Below are positions 17,021-26,983 of a stretch of 64,000 nt of DNA, one piece after another. The stretch covers positions 1-64,000 of the forward strand of contig CAJIYM010000003.1 of the NCBI GenBank assembly GCA_905181635.1, read 5' to 3'. How positions within the stretch are numbered: position 1 is the first letter of the stretch; every line of letters starts with the position of its first letter. The notes under the pieces were generated by a model. It made no database searches. It saw nothing but the letters and a program-made list of their open reading frames with translations, and had not been told where the DNA came from. A program made the position numbers and the translations under genes. Source of the stretch: an uncultured Flavobacteriales bacterium. GTDB taxonomy: Bacteria; Bacteroidota; Bacteroidia; Flavobacteriales; BACL11.

Positions 17021-17081
17021 AAAAAATCTGAAAAAGCTAAACTTAAAGCAAAAAAATAGCATACATATTACTGACTGCTAT

Positions 17082-18545
17082 TTATTCAATAATAATCCTT
17101 TTTTCTACTTTTCCGGGATAATATATATAGAATAATGGAGCATTTTTAACCACTTTTGTTTTCCTACCCAAAACATCAATAATATATGCTAGTTGCGGAT
17201 TAAAGGTTATATATTCACTAGAATTACAGGAGGGAATATTATCATCCATCCAAATTAACCTGTCTGATATCCAGCTTTTCAAGAAATATATTTCATCTTG
17301 ATAAGTGTTTCCAATATAATAATTTGGCCAAATATAACTTCCTAATATATCCCATCTTTGAAAGTTTCTTTGCTGAGCATTATCCAAATAAAGAGCAAGA
17401 CTATCAATAAAGTTAAATATTGAGTCTTGATGCAAACTTCTTTCACGCAAATATTGCCATCGACATTTTAGTGAGTTTTGATATAACGTGTCATCTAACA
17501 ATCTTTCAAACCAAAATGGAACCTCTGCTAAATCAAAACATCCCCCATCTTGCTGCCATCCTCTTACATTCCACCCATCGCAGTAAAAAGCATTACCAAA
17601 AGCTAGATTATAATCCCATAAAGGGCCCATGGTTAACTTCCCTCCCTTACTATCCTTATCTTTATACATATATGTACTTAGCCTATAGCCATCAATATTT
17701 CTAGAAAGTTCATTAATTATATACAAATCTATAAAAGAAAAAATATCAATATATTTCGAGTAACCGCTAGAGTAATTTGCAAAATTAGTGCTGTTTAATG
17801 CATATTCGAAATCATGCATAAAGTTTTCAATATAACTCCTTTGTTCATTTGACATCACATCTGCTTCTGGATAATGGTATTGTATGCGAAGCCGATCTCC
17901 TGCAATAGTATTGTAGTTTGAAAACCAATAACCACCGCCTGTTCCAGTATATTTATCTAACTTTATAATATAACCTCCTGTTAAACTATCACCAGCAATA
18001 TCATCATAGTCAAGTTTTGCAATATCTACTCTTTTTTTATCTCTTTTAATCTTTTCCATTAAAATATAAACTCCTCTATAATCACCATTTACAACAAGCT
18101 CACAAAACTTAGTTCTTGGTGAATATCTACCCATTTTATTTCCTAAATAAAAAGTTAAAACATTTCTCATTAATGACTTGTCACTATATGGAGCATATAA
18201 AATCCAATCATTTTCAACTGACATTCCCAAAAGAGAAACATTATTGTTATTTCCTAAAATATCCTGCGTTTCTAAAGCATATGCCTTTTTTGGAAAGGAT
18301 TGTGAGGAACTACCTCTATATTCTATACTAATCTTACCATTATATCCTGTAAAAGGACCATTTACAGAGTTAATATTTCCAAATCCATTGTCAATTATTC
18401 GCATATCACAGATTATTCTAGGATCATCTTGTATTGACTGACCATTAGTGCTAATTAAAACTATAGGAAGTTCAGAAGTAGAAAATTGACTAAATGCTAT
18501 AAATGAAAATAATGAAAATAATGAAAATAGAAGTATCTTCCTCAT
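17082..18545 (-). CDS. Secreted CotH kinase family protein with compact T9SS tail
   Basis: A signal peptide (1-19, IAFSQ) precedes a CotH domain: 'YRGSSSQSFPKKAYALE', 'DWILYAPYSDKSLMRN', 'YRGVYILMEKIK' and 'GPLWDYNLAFGNA' (the DxD-like metal site). CotH proteins are atypical protein kinases, known from Bacillus spore coats and common in secreted Bacteroidota proteins. The tail is IIDVLGRKTK ... YYPGKVEKRIIIE. The protein is about 487 residues, complete. Confidence 0.9.
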   Translation of the reverse strand: MRKILLFSLFSLFSFIAFSQFSTSELPIVLISTNGQSIQDDPRIICDMRIIDNGFGNINSVNGPFTGYNGKISIEYRGSSSQSFPKKAYALETQDILGNNNNVSLLGMSVENDWILYAPYSDKSLMRNVLTFYLGNKMGRYSPRTKFCELVVNGDYRGVYILMEKIKRDKKRVDIAKLDYDDIAGDSLTGGYIIKLDKYTGTGGGYWFSNYNTIAGDRLRIQYHYPEADVMSNEQRSYIENFMHDFEYALNSTNFANYSSGYSKYIDIFSFIDLYIINELSRNIDGYRLSTYMYKDKDSKGGKLTMGPLWDYNLAFGNAFYCDGWNVRGWQQDGGCFDLAEVPFWFERLLDDTLYQNSLKCRWQYLRERSLHQDSIFNFIDSLALYLDNAQQRNFQRWDILGSYIWPNYYIGNTYQDEIYFLKSWISDRLIWMDDNIPSCNSSEYITFNPQLAYIIDVLGRKTKVVKNAPLFYIYYPGKVEKRIIIE

Positions 18546-18549
18546 AACG

Positions 18550-18584
18550 CAAACATACTTAATAATTACCTAAAAATATTCAAA
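18550..18584 (-). promoter_or_regulatory. Candidate promoter of the CotH gene
   Basis: On the minus strand TTTG (18581-18584), a 23-bp spacer and a perfect TATGTTTG (18550-18557) lie 4 bp before the ATG. The same spacing is seen before the agmatine deiminase-like gene, but without a family B element here. Confidence 0.5.
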
Positions 18585-18636
18585 GCTAATAACTAACATG
18601 ACAAAAGAGAAAGAGAATAAGTGAATAATTTTTCAA

Positions 18637-19344
18637 TTAATTAAACGGATTAGTAGCCCAAATATTAAGCTCATTTATAAAACCTCTATCTTCCATCTCA
18701 ATTACAGATATTATCGAGTGAGATATTTCCTTTGTAGTTAACTTGTTATCAACATTTTCTCTTTCTACTCTTTTTGGGTTTCCAAAAGCAGTTGTAACTT
18801 CACTAGGGTTGACTTGGCAAACTCTAATATTGTGAGGTCTTAATTCTGCTTGCCAACATTGAGTCAAGCATCTAACAGCAAATTTTGAAGATGAATAAAT
18901 ACTTCCGTTCTTATATCCTTTTAAACTAGCTGTAGATCCAATATTAACTATAGTTCCAAAAGATTTTTTAATCATGAGCGGAACAATCTCTTTGGTAAAT
19001 AATGCAAGTCCAAAAACATTTACATTAAATACCTTTAAGAAATCTTCAATATTTAATTCGTTAATAGAATTTTTAACACCAATACCAGCATTATTTATTA
19101 GAACATCTATCCTGCCACCTAAAATATCTATACATTTCTCTGCATTCTCTGATATATTTTTATGATCAGAAATATCAAATTCAATAATCTTTGATTTAGT
19201 ATAAATTCTAGCCTCTTTCAATCTATTTTGTAATCTTCCAGTAATCAAAACATTCGCTCCTTTATCTACTAAAACTTTTGCTGTTTCCTTACCAATTCCA
19301 AGACTGCCTCCAGTTATTAAAATATTTTTTCCTTTTACATTCAT
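18637..19344 (-). CDS. Short-chain dehydrogenase/reductase (SDR)
   Basis: It has 235 residues. The Rossmann motif 'GGSLGIG' is at 12-18, 'NNAGIG' near 85, and the catalytic Ser and 'YSSSK' near 145-155, as in classical SDRs. It is cytoplasmic and NAD(P)-dependent; the substrate is unknown. 'PSEVTTAFG' resembles 3-ketoacyl reductase-like members. It is a single gene, flanked downstream by CotH and upstream by a 284-bp spacer. Confidence 0.9.
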   Translation of the reverse strand: MNVKGKNILITGGSLGIGKETAKVLVDKGANVLITGRLQNRLKEARIYTKSKIIEFDISDHKNISENAEKCIDILGGRIDVLINNAGIGVKNSINELNIEDFLKVFNVNVFGLALFTKEIVPLMIKKSFGTIVNIGSTASLKGYKNGSIYSSSKFAVRCLTQCWQAELRPHNIRVCQVNPSEVTTAFGNPKRVERENVDNKLTTKEISHSIISVIEMEDRGFINELNIWATNPFN

Positions 19345-19628
19345 CTTTTAATTATTTAATTTGCAAATCTACTTAATAATTTTAAAAAAATTTAGACTTG
19401 CAGGTCTAACAAAAAGAATAACTAAATTGATTATATTATGATTAATTAAACTCTATTACTTGAAAATTCTCAACTCCTAATTTTGAGGATTGTTTCAACA
19501 AATATTTATTTTTCTAATAAAAATATTTTATGTTAAATGATAAATATGTGATTATCTATTTATTGATGTTTTTCAATATTATTATAATATTTTTTTTAGT
19601 TTTGAAATAAATTTAAATTATATATAAA
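19345..19628. other. 284-bp AT-rich spacer with one hairpin
   Basis: TTAGAC-ttgcag-GTCTAA (about 19391-19408) forms a 6-bp stem with a T-run on the minus strand. TAGTTTTG at 19597-19604 is a good -7 box for the DoxX-like pair. Nothing else is seen. Confidence 0.4.
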
Positions 19629-19973
19629 ATGGAAAAATTATTAATACTATCACAGCTAATAGTAGCAATCTCAGTAATTATTGTTTGGGTATTTAGAAGA
19701 GAAAATATTATAGTTGAATTTGAGCAATATGGAATCTCTGATATCATCAGAAATATTGTTGGTGCATTAAAAATATCCTTAGCAACAATTCTAATTTTAG
19801 GAATTTGGTATAATGAATTCCTTATTTTATCTTCTTTAGGTATGGCATTTTTAATGATTTGTGCACAGTATTTTCATATTAAAGTTAGAAATCCATTTAA
19901 TAAGTTTATTCCTTCTCTTTGTCTTCTTATCTTATGTTTATTTATTGCCGCAAAAAGTCTTGCAGTAATTTAG
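19629..19973 (+). CDS. DoxX-like membrane protein 1
   Basis: The 114 residues form four membrane segments with the short charged loop 'FRRENIIVEFEQYGISDIIR', typical of small DoxX-like proteins in Bacteroidota. The function is unknown. The next gene, 3 bp downstream, encodes a similar four-helix protein, so the two may act as a pair. Confidence 0.7.
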   Translation: MEKLLILSQLIVAISVIIVWVFRRENIIVEFEQYGISDIIRNIVGALKISLATILILGIWYNEFLILSSLGMAFLMICAQYFHIKVRNPFNKFIPSLCLLILCLFIAAKSLAVI

Positions 19974-19976
19974 TTT

Positions 19977-20318
19977 ATGAACTATAATTTAGTAATCTTA
20001 CTTTTCTCAGCAATTTCTTTTATATTCTATGGAATAAGTTCATTTTACTCTAATAGAATGATTTCAGAATATGAGAGGTGGGGTTATAAAAAGTTTAGAA
20101 AAATAATAGCCTCATTACAACTTATAGCAGGAGTTGGATTGTTAATTGGATTATATTTTCCTTTATTATTAACTGTAGTATCTGCTTTATTAACCATAAT
20201 GATGATTACTGCTATCTTTGTAAGAATCAGAATAAAGGATAATATAATAAATATTTTACCTGCTATTTTATATTCAATTTTAAATTTTATTGTTTTTTAT
20301 AAATCTTTAACTTTATAA
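19977..20318 (+). CDS. DoxX-like membrane protein 2
   Basis: The 113 residues form four membrane segments with the loop 'SNRMISEYERWGYKKFRKII', matching in position the first DoxX-like protein, so the pair probably arose by tandem duplication and diverged. It is in an operon with 19629-19973. The terminator is not obvious. Confidence 0.7.
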   Translation: MNYNLVILLFSAISFIFYGISSFYSNRMISEYERWGYKKFRKIIASLQLIAGVGLLIGLYFPLLLTVVSALLTIMMITAIFVRIRIKDNIINILPAILYSILNFIVFYKSLTL

Positions 20319-20350
20319 AAAATATTTAAAAAAAGTTCACTTATATTTTA

Positions 20351-20878
20351 TTATTTTGCACAAAAATCAATATCTGACAATATGAAACCTAGCTTAATTA
20401 ACCACTTATCTACCCTGTCCTTAGTTAATTCATACTGATTCCCCTCGTCAAGAGCAAGACCATAAAATAAGTCTTTATTAAAAAGTGCTCTAGACTCAAC
20501 AAATTCATAGCCTTCAGTTGGCCAATGGCCAATAATTTTACCATCATTTTTAATTACCTCACTAGCTAAAATTCCAATACCATCTACAAAATAATCTTCA
20601 TAACTATATTGATCTCCTAATCCAAATATAGCAATTGACTTATCTTTAAAATTAATTTCTTGAAAAGTTGGGAAAAATCTTTCCCAATCGCTCTGAAGAT
20701 CTCCATCATACCATGTAGAAATCCCTAAAAGAAGAATATCAAATTTTGTAAAGTCATCAATACTTGAATTTTCAACATGTATATTTTCAACATTATATGA
20801 ACTTAGTTTTTCAACTATATATTCCATAACATCTTCTGTATCTCCAGAGTCTGAGCCCCATATTATTCCAACATTCAT
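20351..20878 (-). CDS. fldA: Flavodoxin (long-chain, FldA type)
   Basis: The 175 residues begin 'MNVGIIWGSDSGDTEDVM' (FMN phosphate loop). 'GISTWYDGDLQSDWE' (Trp-side FMN loop) and 'IFGLGDQYSYEDYFVDG' (Tyr-side loop and long-chain insertion) follow. It is a low-potential one-electron carrier in the cytoplasm. FMN-binding residues are all visible. It is converging on the DoxX-like pair. Confidence 0.9.
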   Translation of the reverse strand: MNVGIIWGSDSGDTEDVMEYIVEKLSSYNVENIHVENSSIDDFTKFDILLLGISTWYDGDLQSDWERFFPTFQEINFKDKSIAIFGLGDQYSYEDYFVDGIGILASEVIKNDGKIIGHWPTEGYEFVESRALFNKDLFYGLALDEGNQYELTKDRVDKWLIKLGFILSDIDFCAK

Positions 20879-21330
20879 AACTTAAAATTTAATTACTATA
20901 ATTATTAATATTTATTATTTGCAAATTAAAGTAATTTAATTTATAATTAGTCTTAATAAATATAGTATCTTATCCAAAGAAATGAAATATATAAATATAA
21001 CTAGACTACTAATTTTAACCTTAAAGTTATTTTCAAATATTAAAAAGCAAAAAGATGTTGAAGCTAAACAATTATTCAGAAATAACATATATTATTTCTG
21101 ACGTTGATGATAGATATTTTAAATTACATCTTATTTACTTTTATAATGATAATGGTGAAAAAGGTAATACTAAATTTGAGATATAAAAATTGTAAAATAT
21201 TTACTGTGGTTACAAAAAATAACTTCTAATATTAAATATAATGACGATAATTATTTTCTCAAGACAAGAATACCAAAGCTTATCTTTAAATTTATAAACT
21301 AAAAAAAGTCAATTAGTAATTTAGGTTTAT
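20879..21330. other. 452-bp spacer, possible gene debris
   Basis: Two small overlapping frames exist (20982-21101, 39 codons; 21055-21186, 43 codons reading MLKLNNYSEITYIISDVDDR). Neither has recognisable family features. They may be remains of a decayed gene. No RNA gene or clear terminator is seen. Confidence 0.3.
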
Positions 21331-22945
21331 TTATTCGAAAAATATTTTTTTCTCAACAGTTCCGTCATCATAAATATAAAGTAAAGGTAAATTCTTAATA
21401 CCTTTTGCATCTCTACCTAGTATGTCTATTACTTTAATAAGTTCTTTGTTTTTGGTCGAAATCTTTTACTACTGTTGCATTTCCGCTAGTGATAAAGTTA
21501 GTACCTTCTTCAAAAGCAAACTCACCACCACTAACAATAGTATCACCCAAAGCATCAGTTACACTATAGGATCCATTATCAAAAAAACAACATATTCCAT
21601 CACCATGATAATCATAAATTATAAAGGAATAACATTCATTAGTATTTAAAAAAACACTCTCTGTAGCTTGTACTGAAGAGTTTGTCATAGTCATACTATC
21701 AACTGAAGCTATAATTGTTCCATTACTATTAATTAGTTTCCAAGATGTTTCGTTTGCAAACATATCAGTAGTTACATTAATATTTACATTTCCACCAACA
21801 AAACCATCTAAAATTTGGCCTGGAAAATATATAGATGTACTGTCATTTGTTATATCTTGATCTATATTTCCATTAGGATTTGAAGTAATAATATTAACAA
21901 TATTTAATGCTTGTGGAATGAAAGAAATTCCCGAAATAGAAATAGTTTCTTGTGATTTAGGAGTTAAATTTCCAGTCCAAGGGTAAGTTAGGCTTGCGCC
22001 TCCATTTATTGAATAATTTAAATCTAAAGAAGTGAGAGTTTGATTTCCATAGTTTCTAAACGTAACCTCAATATCTGTCTCTGATCCACAAAGAGCATTT
22101 GTTGCAGTTGAACTTATACAATCTACATCCCAATCATGTTCAAAAACTATATCAGGAGTTACTTCTGTACCACTTAAAATTTCTTGATTTCCTTCACTAA
22201 CAAAAGCAAGTACAGAAATATTTGCAGGGTCAAAAATAACATCCTGAATATTAGCTGGCATTATCCAGCTATATTGGCTCGAATATAAAGTGAATGGATC
22301 TACATTTAAGATCTGCTCTCCCCAAGCACCACTTATCATATGACGTAACATATGGTCGTGGCTATAAATACCATTTAACTGCCCTGATCCATATTGAGGA
22401 CCTTCAACATTGTTTTGTACAACTACAATATTTAACATATTAGATGTCACATTTTGTGTTCCTGTGTAATAAACTTCAACATCTACAGATAAAGTATTTG
22501 TAGCCATATCAATAGTAGATTGTATTCCAACATTTACAGGAGATAATTGAGAAAGTATTTGGCTTGTAGCAGAAGTCCAATCCGATTTACCCATTGCGGT
22601 ACCTCCTGATTGACTCATTGAAAACTGATGCCTATTTACTGTACCTGCAGGAAACCCACCTACTCCAGCTTGTCCAGAAAATAAAGGACCAAAAACTGTG
22701 TTAAAGTCTGTACCTGGTCCCATTGGATTTGCATATTGTCCAGTATGAATATTAATAAGAAATACATCATCTGGATTTGCATCATGAAGTTGTTGGGCAA
22801 TTTGATGACCTGAAGGACAAATACCACAACTTATTCCTGTAAAAACTTCAAGAATAATATTTTTATTTTCAGCAGTTGTACTTACAAATATTTGAGAAAA
22901 TCCAATTAATGGAAAAGATATTAAAAGGATTAATAGTTTTTTCAT
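21331..22945 (-). CDS. Omp28-related secreted protein; T9SS tail out of frame
   Basis: It starts at ATG 22945 with signal peptide MKKLLILLISFPLIGFSQ (the track's 23005 start adds a spurious leader). A thioredoxin-like Omp28 domain follows (TGISCGICPSGHQIAQQLHD, a CxxC; 'INIHTGQYANPMGPG'), then beta domains. The frame stops at 21434 after KDFDQKQRTY. One base shifted, the DNA encodes 'ELIKVIDILGRDAKGIK...DDGTVEKKIFFE' to a stop at 21331, exactly the compact tail of its neighbours. One extra base (probably in the A-run near 21450) has cut off the sorting tail, or the sequence is in error. Confidence 0.82.
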
Positions 22946-23047
22946 AATACAATAATACAGAAAAATTACGGGAAAATTAAAAAGGAAAATTAAATATAAA
23001 ACCAATTTTTCTAATTTAAAATAGGGTCACTAAATACGTAAGTATTA

Positions 23048-23539
23048 CTAAATTTTTACTTTAAAAGACCACTTTATTAAAAATTCAGCTACAACAACAC
23101 CTTGATCATTCTTAGCAACTGTTAAAGCATCAATGGTTTTACCTTCACCAGATGCTATACTTTTTTGAATAGTTGATAGAATTTCTTTACCCTGATCACA
23201 TTCAAAAGAAATTGTGCCGATTGCTTTTTTAGTAAAGTTTATATCTACCCCAACTACTAACATTGAAATCCTTGGAGTACTCTTGTAAATAATTGAGGAA
23301 GCAAGCAACCCTGAAGCTAGTTCACCTGCCATTGAAAGACACGCAAAATAAATAGAACCAAATGGATTTTTATTTAGGTAATTATATTTCATTTGCAAAA
23401 CAGCTCTATTACATGATAACTCATTGATTTTTATGCCTGCTAAGAAAGCCATAGGCAATTTTAAGAGTAAAAATAATTTAAAGAAAAAAGGATTTAACAT
23501 CTTTCTCTGAAAAGAAATACTTGAATTAGTTTGATTCAT
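23048..23539 (-). CDS. DUF4442 / hotdog-fold thioesterase-like protein
   Basis: The 163 residues match DUF4442 in 'NPFGSIYFACLSMAGELASG' and the later beta strands 'MLVVGVDINFTKKAIGTISF'. The fold is a hotdog related to PaaI-type acyl-CoA thioesterases. The N-terminal helix (NPFFFKLFLLLKLPM) is typical. It is cytoplasmic; the acyl substrate is unknown. It lies 57 bp after the SRPBCC gene on the same strand and may be co-transcribed. Confidence 0.8.
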   Translation of the reverse strand: MNQTNSSISFQRKMLNPFFFKLFLLLKLPMAFLAGIKINELSCNRAVLQMKYNYLNKNPFGSIYFACLSMAGELASGLLASSIIYKSTPRISMLVVGVDINFTKKAIGTISFECDQGKEILSTIQKSIASGEGKTIDALTVAKNDQGVVVAEFLIKWSFKVKI

Positions 23540-23596
23540 TTTGATAATTTTTACAAAGAAAATTCTCTATTAAAATTTAAGAATTTAATATTTTAA

Positions 23597-24088
23597 TCAT
23601 TCACACAGTTTTTTTAATCCAATTAAACCTTCTTTTAATTCGGGTGTGATAAAAAGTTGCATAAAATGAACATAAAAAGGTAATTTATCTTGAAAACTCC
23701 AAGTAACCTTAGTACCCTTGTCTGTTTTGTCAAAAGTCCAAATATGATAAGATGGTGACATTCCTTCAAAAATTAATTCATTTTTTAAATCCTTAGCAAA
23801 ATTAACTTTAACAATCTCTAAACTTCCATTACTATTAATTCCAGTCCAACTCATTATTGCACCTAAGCCACTATTCTCACCAGAATAAACAATAGTCATC
23901 GTAGTATCTTTTTTCTGCCATATAGACCAAGTTGTCAAATCTGCAACTTTTAGATACACCAAATCAATTGGAGCCTCAATCTCAATTGACTCTTCAATTT
24001 TACCAGATATAAATAAATTAAAAGTAGTAAAAGATAAAAGAAAAATCAATGTCCATTTTAAAGTTTTATTTAAGAAATTACTAAACAT
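23597..24088 (-). CDS. Membrane-anchored SRPBCC (START-like) protein
   Basis: It has 163 residues. One N-terminal membrane helix (WTLIFLLSFTTFNLFIS) is followed by a Bet v1/START-like domain beginning 'IEIEAPIDLVYLKVADLTTWSIWQ', the standard polyketide-cyclase-like signature, and ending 'GLIGLKKLCE'. Such domains bind hydrophobic ligands. The function here is unknown. It is divergent from the C1 peptidase gene. Confidence 0.8.
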   Translation of the reverse strand: MFSNFLNKTLKWTLIFLLSFTTFNLFISGKIEESIEIEAPIDLVYLKVADLTTWSIWQKKDTTMTIVYSGENSGLGAIMSWTGINSNGSLEIVKVNFAKDLKNELIFEGMSPSYHIWTFDKTDKGTKVTWSFQDKLPFYVHFMQLFITPELKEGLIGLKKLCE

Positions 24089-24160
24089 AATGTATTTAAT
24101 TAGTGGCCTGCAAATTACAAAATTACTGTAGATTTGTAGTCAAAGATAAAAACCTTCAAC

Positions 24161-25369
24161 ATGATTAAAAAAATAGGACTGTTATTACTTACAACAATAG
24201 GATTAAATGCACAAGACAAAGGTGGGTTTGAGAGCTACTCTAATCCCTTTTACGGAACTATTATGAGTGAATCAAAAATTTATGAGCAAGAAGAAAAGGA
24301 AGCTTCCAAATCCTTTAAAATGAATTTTGATGGGAAAAAAATTCCTAAAAGTTTAGCTGAGTTTACCATTATTGAAGCCGAAAAACCCATTTCACAAGGA
24401 AATACAGGCACATGTTGGTGTTTTTCTACTACATCATTTTATGAAAGTGAAATACAAAGGTTAACAGGAAATAAAATTAACCTTTCGGAACTATACCCAG
24501 TCTACTTTGAATATATTGAAAAAGCAAAAGGGTATATAAAGACTAGAGGGAAAACAAATTTAGGAGAGGGATCTGAAACAAATGCAGTACAAAGAATGAT
24601 GGATTGGTATGGAATTGTACCTGCAGAGGCTTATCACGGAAAACCAAACAATCAACCTTATTATAATCATGAAAAAATGTTTGTCGAATTTGAAGCTTAT
24701 TTAAAAAACTGTAAACAAATCAACTTTTGGGATGAAGCTGCAATTATTTCCAATATCAAATCAATATTGAACTATTACATGGGTGCACCTCCTACTGCAT
24801 TTAAGTATAATGGTATAACTTATACACCAAAATCATTTTTGAAAAACGTAACAAAAATTAAGCCAAACGACTATGTTGATTTTATGAGCTTAATGCAAAA
24901 ACCATATTGGAGCCAAGAAGAATATAAAGTTCCTGATAATTGGTGGAGAAGTGATGCTTACTATAATGTACCACTAGATGAGTTTATGTTTGCAATAAAA
25001 AATGCAATAAAAAATGGCTATTCAATTTCTATTGGTGGTGATGTTTCTGAAAGTGGTTACTCATCTAATTATGATGCAGCAATGGTTCCCTCTTATGATA
25101 TTCCATCAGAATTTATTGATGAAAATGCACGTCAATTCCGCTTCTCTAATGGAACAACAACTGACGACCATGCCATACATTTAATTGGCTATAAAATTGA
25201 TGAAACGGGAGATTGGTGGTTTTTAATTAAGGATAGTGGTTCTGGAGCAAGAAATGGAAATTTCCCAGGATACTACTTTTATCATGAAGATTTTGTAAAA
25301 TTAAAAATGATGACTTTTACAATTCACAAGGATGCAGTAAAGTCAACTTTAGATAAATTTAAGAAATAA
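24161..25369 (+). CDS. Secreted C1-family (papain-like) cysteine peptidase
   Basis: A signal peptide (1-18, GLNAQ) is followed by the oxyanion Gln and nucleophile in 'QGNTGTCWCFSTTSF' (Cys near residue 82). The catalytic His is in 'DDHAIHLIGY' near 335. The usual catalytic Asn (KNSW) is read here as 'LIKDSGSGARNG', with Asp in its place. The length (402) and spacing suit C1B bleomycin-hydrolase-like enzymes. It is probably periplasmic. The Asn to Asp change may lower activity or be normal for the subfamily. Confidence 0.85.
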   Translation: MIKKIGLLLLTTIGLNAQDKGGFESYSNPFYGTIMSESKIYEQEEKEASKSFKMNFDGKKIPKSLAEFTIIEAEKPISQGNTGTCWCFSTTSFYESEIQRLTGNKINLSELYPVYFEYIEKAKGYIKTRGKTNLGEGSETNAVQRMMDWYGIVPAEAYHGKPNNQPYYNHEKMFVEFEAYLKNCKQINFWDEAAIISNIKSILNYYMGAPPTAFKYNGITYTPKSFLKNVTKIKPNDYVDFMSLMQKPYWSQEEYKVPDNWWRSDAYYNVPLDEFMFAIKNAIKNGYSISIGGDVSESGYSSNYDAAMVPSYDIPSEFIDENARQFRFSNGTTTDDHAIHLIGYKIDETGDWWFLIKDSGSGARNGNFPGYYFYHEDFVKLKMMTFTIHKDAVKSTLDKFKK

Positions 25370-25435
25370 ACTGAACACATAAGACTTACTACGATCTTTA
25401 ACTAATATAATTACAATTAACATTATTTTTGCTGA

Positions 25436-26983
25436 ATGAAAAAAATACTTTTACTAATTTTAATTCCGTTTTTTGGAGTTAGCCAAAATATTAACGACCT
25501 ATTTGCTGAAAAAGGTGAAGTTTATTTTTCTTTTCAGTACAAAAATAAGATTCAGTTAAATATGATTTCTGACATCGTCTCTATTGATCACAAAACAAAT
25601 GCTGATCTTGCTTATGCATATGCTAACCAAAATGAGTTTTTAGAATTTTTAAAATTAGATATTTATTATAAAATTATAAAAAAACAATCAATTAAATACG
25701 TACAAGAAAGCAAAAATAATTGGAACTTTTACCCTACTTACCAGGAGTATGTAAATATGATGACTGAATTTGCAGACTCTTTCCCAAGCATTTGTAAACT
25801 ACACAATTTAGGTACATTAAATTCAGGCCGAAAAATACTAATTGTACAGATTTCTAACAATATTGGAATAAAAGAAAACGAGCCTTCTTTCCTATATACA
25901 TCATCTATGCACGGTGATGAGTTAGCCGGTTATATTCTAAGTCTACGCTTAATTGATCACATTCTTAATGGTTATGGGAATAACTTAAAACTAACAGAAT
26001 TGGTTAATAATATTGATATTTGGATAAACCCTTTAGCCAATCCTGATGGAGCATATGCTGGAGGAAATCAAGATGTGTGGTCAGCAACTCGTTATAATGC
26101 CAATTTTGTTGATTTAAACAGAAATTATCCTGATCCAGAAGATGGCCTTCATCCTGATGGAAACCCCTATCAAAATGAAACAAATATTTTTATGGGACTT
26201 TCTGATACAGTAAATTTTTCAATTTCAGCAAATATGCATGGTGGGGCTGAAGTTGCTAACTATCCTTGGGATACTTGGAGTACATTAACTGCAGATGATA
26301 ACTGGTGGCAACACGTATCTCGTGAATATGCAGATAGTTGCCAAGTTAATAGTGGAAATGGTTATTTTGAATGGAGTAATTGGAATAATCCTTTTGCAGA
26401 TGGTGTCGTTAATGGTTATGATTGGTATACTGTTAGTGGAGGGAGGCAAGATTACATGAATTACTTTAAGCATTGCCGTGAGTTTACACTTGAACTTTCA
26501 GATAATAAAACTCCAGACCCAAATAATCTACACTCATTATGGGATGCAAACTACCCTTCACTCATAAACTATATGCAACAGACTTTATTTGGACTTAGAG
26601 GAATAGTAACAGACAGTATTACAGGAAATCCATTAAATGCGAAAGTTGAGATATTATCACATGATATAGATAGTTCTCATGTATATTCTAATCTTCCTAT
26701 AGGAAATTACCACAGACATTTATATCAGGGAAACTACAATATAACTTTTAGTAAAAATGGATATTATCCTAAAACAATAAATGCAAGTGTTTTGAATAAT
26801 AACATTACCACCAAGGATGTTCAATTGATTCCCTTTAATACCACACAAATTGTAGAAATAAATTCTTTAAAAAACACAAATACAACCTTTGATTTACTAG
26901 GAAGACCAAGTAACGAAAAAAGCAATATTCAACTTATCAAAACAAAAAATGGGATAATCACTAAACAAATTAAAATAAAATAA
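25436..26983 (+). CDS. Secreted M14 zinc carboxypeptidase with regulatory-like domain and T9SS-like tail
   Basis: The order is signal peptide (1-16), propeptide-like region, M14 catalytic domain (about 105-380) with zinc ligands in 'SSMHGDELAGY' and a distal His in 'NMHGGAEVAN', 'NPDGAYAGG', and general base Glu in 'FTLELSDN'. Then come a carboxypeptidase regulatory-like domain (GIVTDSITGNPLNAKVEI) and a compact tail variant 'TFDLLGRPSNEKS...GIITKQIKIK'. It removes C-terminal residues outside the cell. The next gene starts 1 bp after this stop, so it heads a tight operon. Confidence 0.92.
   Translation: MKKILLLILIPFFGVSQNINDLFAEKGEVYFSFQYKNKIQLNMISDIVSIDHKTNADLAYAYANQNEFLEFLKLDIYYKIIKKQSIKYVQESKNNWNFYPTYQEYVNMMTEFADSFPSICKLHNLGTLNSGRKILIVQISNNIGIKENEPSFLYTSSMHGDELAGYILSLRLIDHILNGYGNNLKLTELVNNIDIWINPLANPDGAYAGGNQDVWSATRYNANFVDLNRNYPDPEDGLHPDGNPYQNETNIFMGLSDTVNFSISANMHGGAEVANYPWDTWSTLTADDNWWQHVSREYADSCQVNSGNGYFEWSNWNNPFADGVVNGYDWYTVSGGRQDYMNYFKHCREFTLELSDNKTPDPNNLHSLWDANYPSLINYMQQTLFGLRGIVTDSITGNPLNAKVEILSHDIDSSHVYSNLPIGNYHRHLYQGNYNITFSKNGYYPKTINASVLNNNITTKDVQLIPFNTTQIVEINSLKNTNTTFDLLGRPSNEKSNIQLIKTKNGIITKQIKIK

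Noticed and set aside
20982-21186. Two small ORFs in the 452-bp spacer
   Set aside because: They overlap in different frames with no family signal; kept only as possible debris in the spacer entry.
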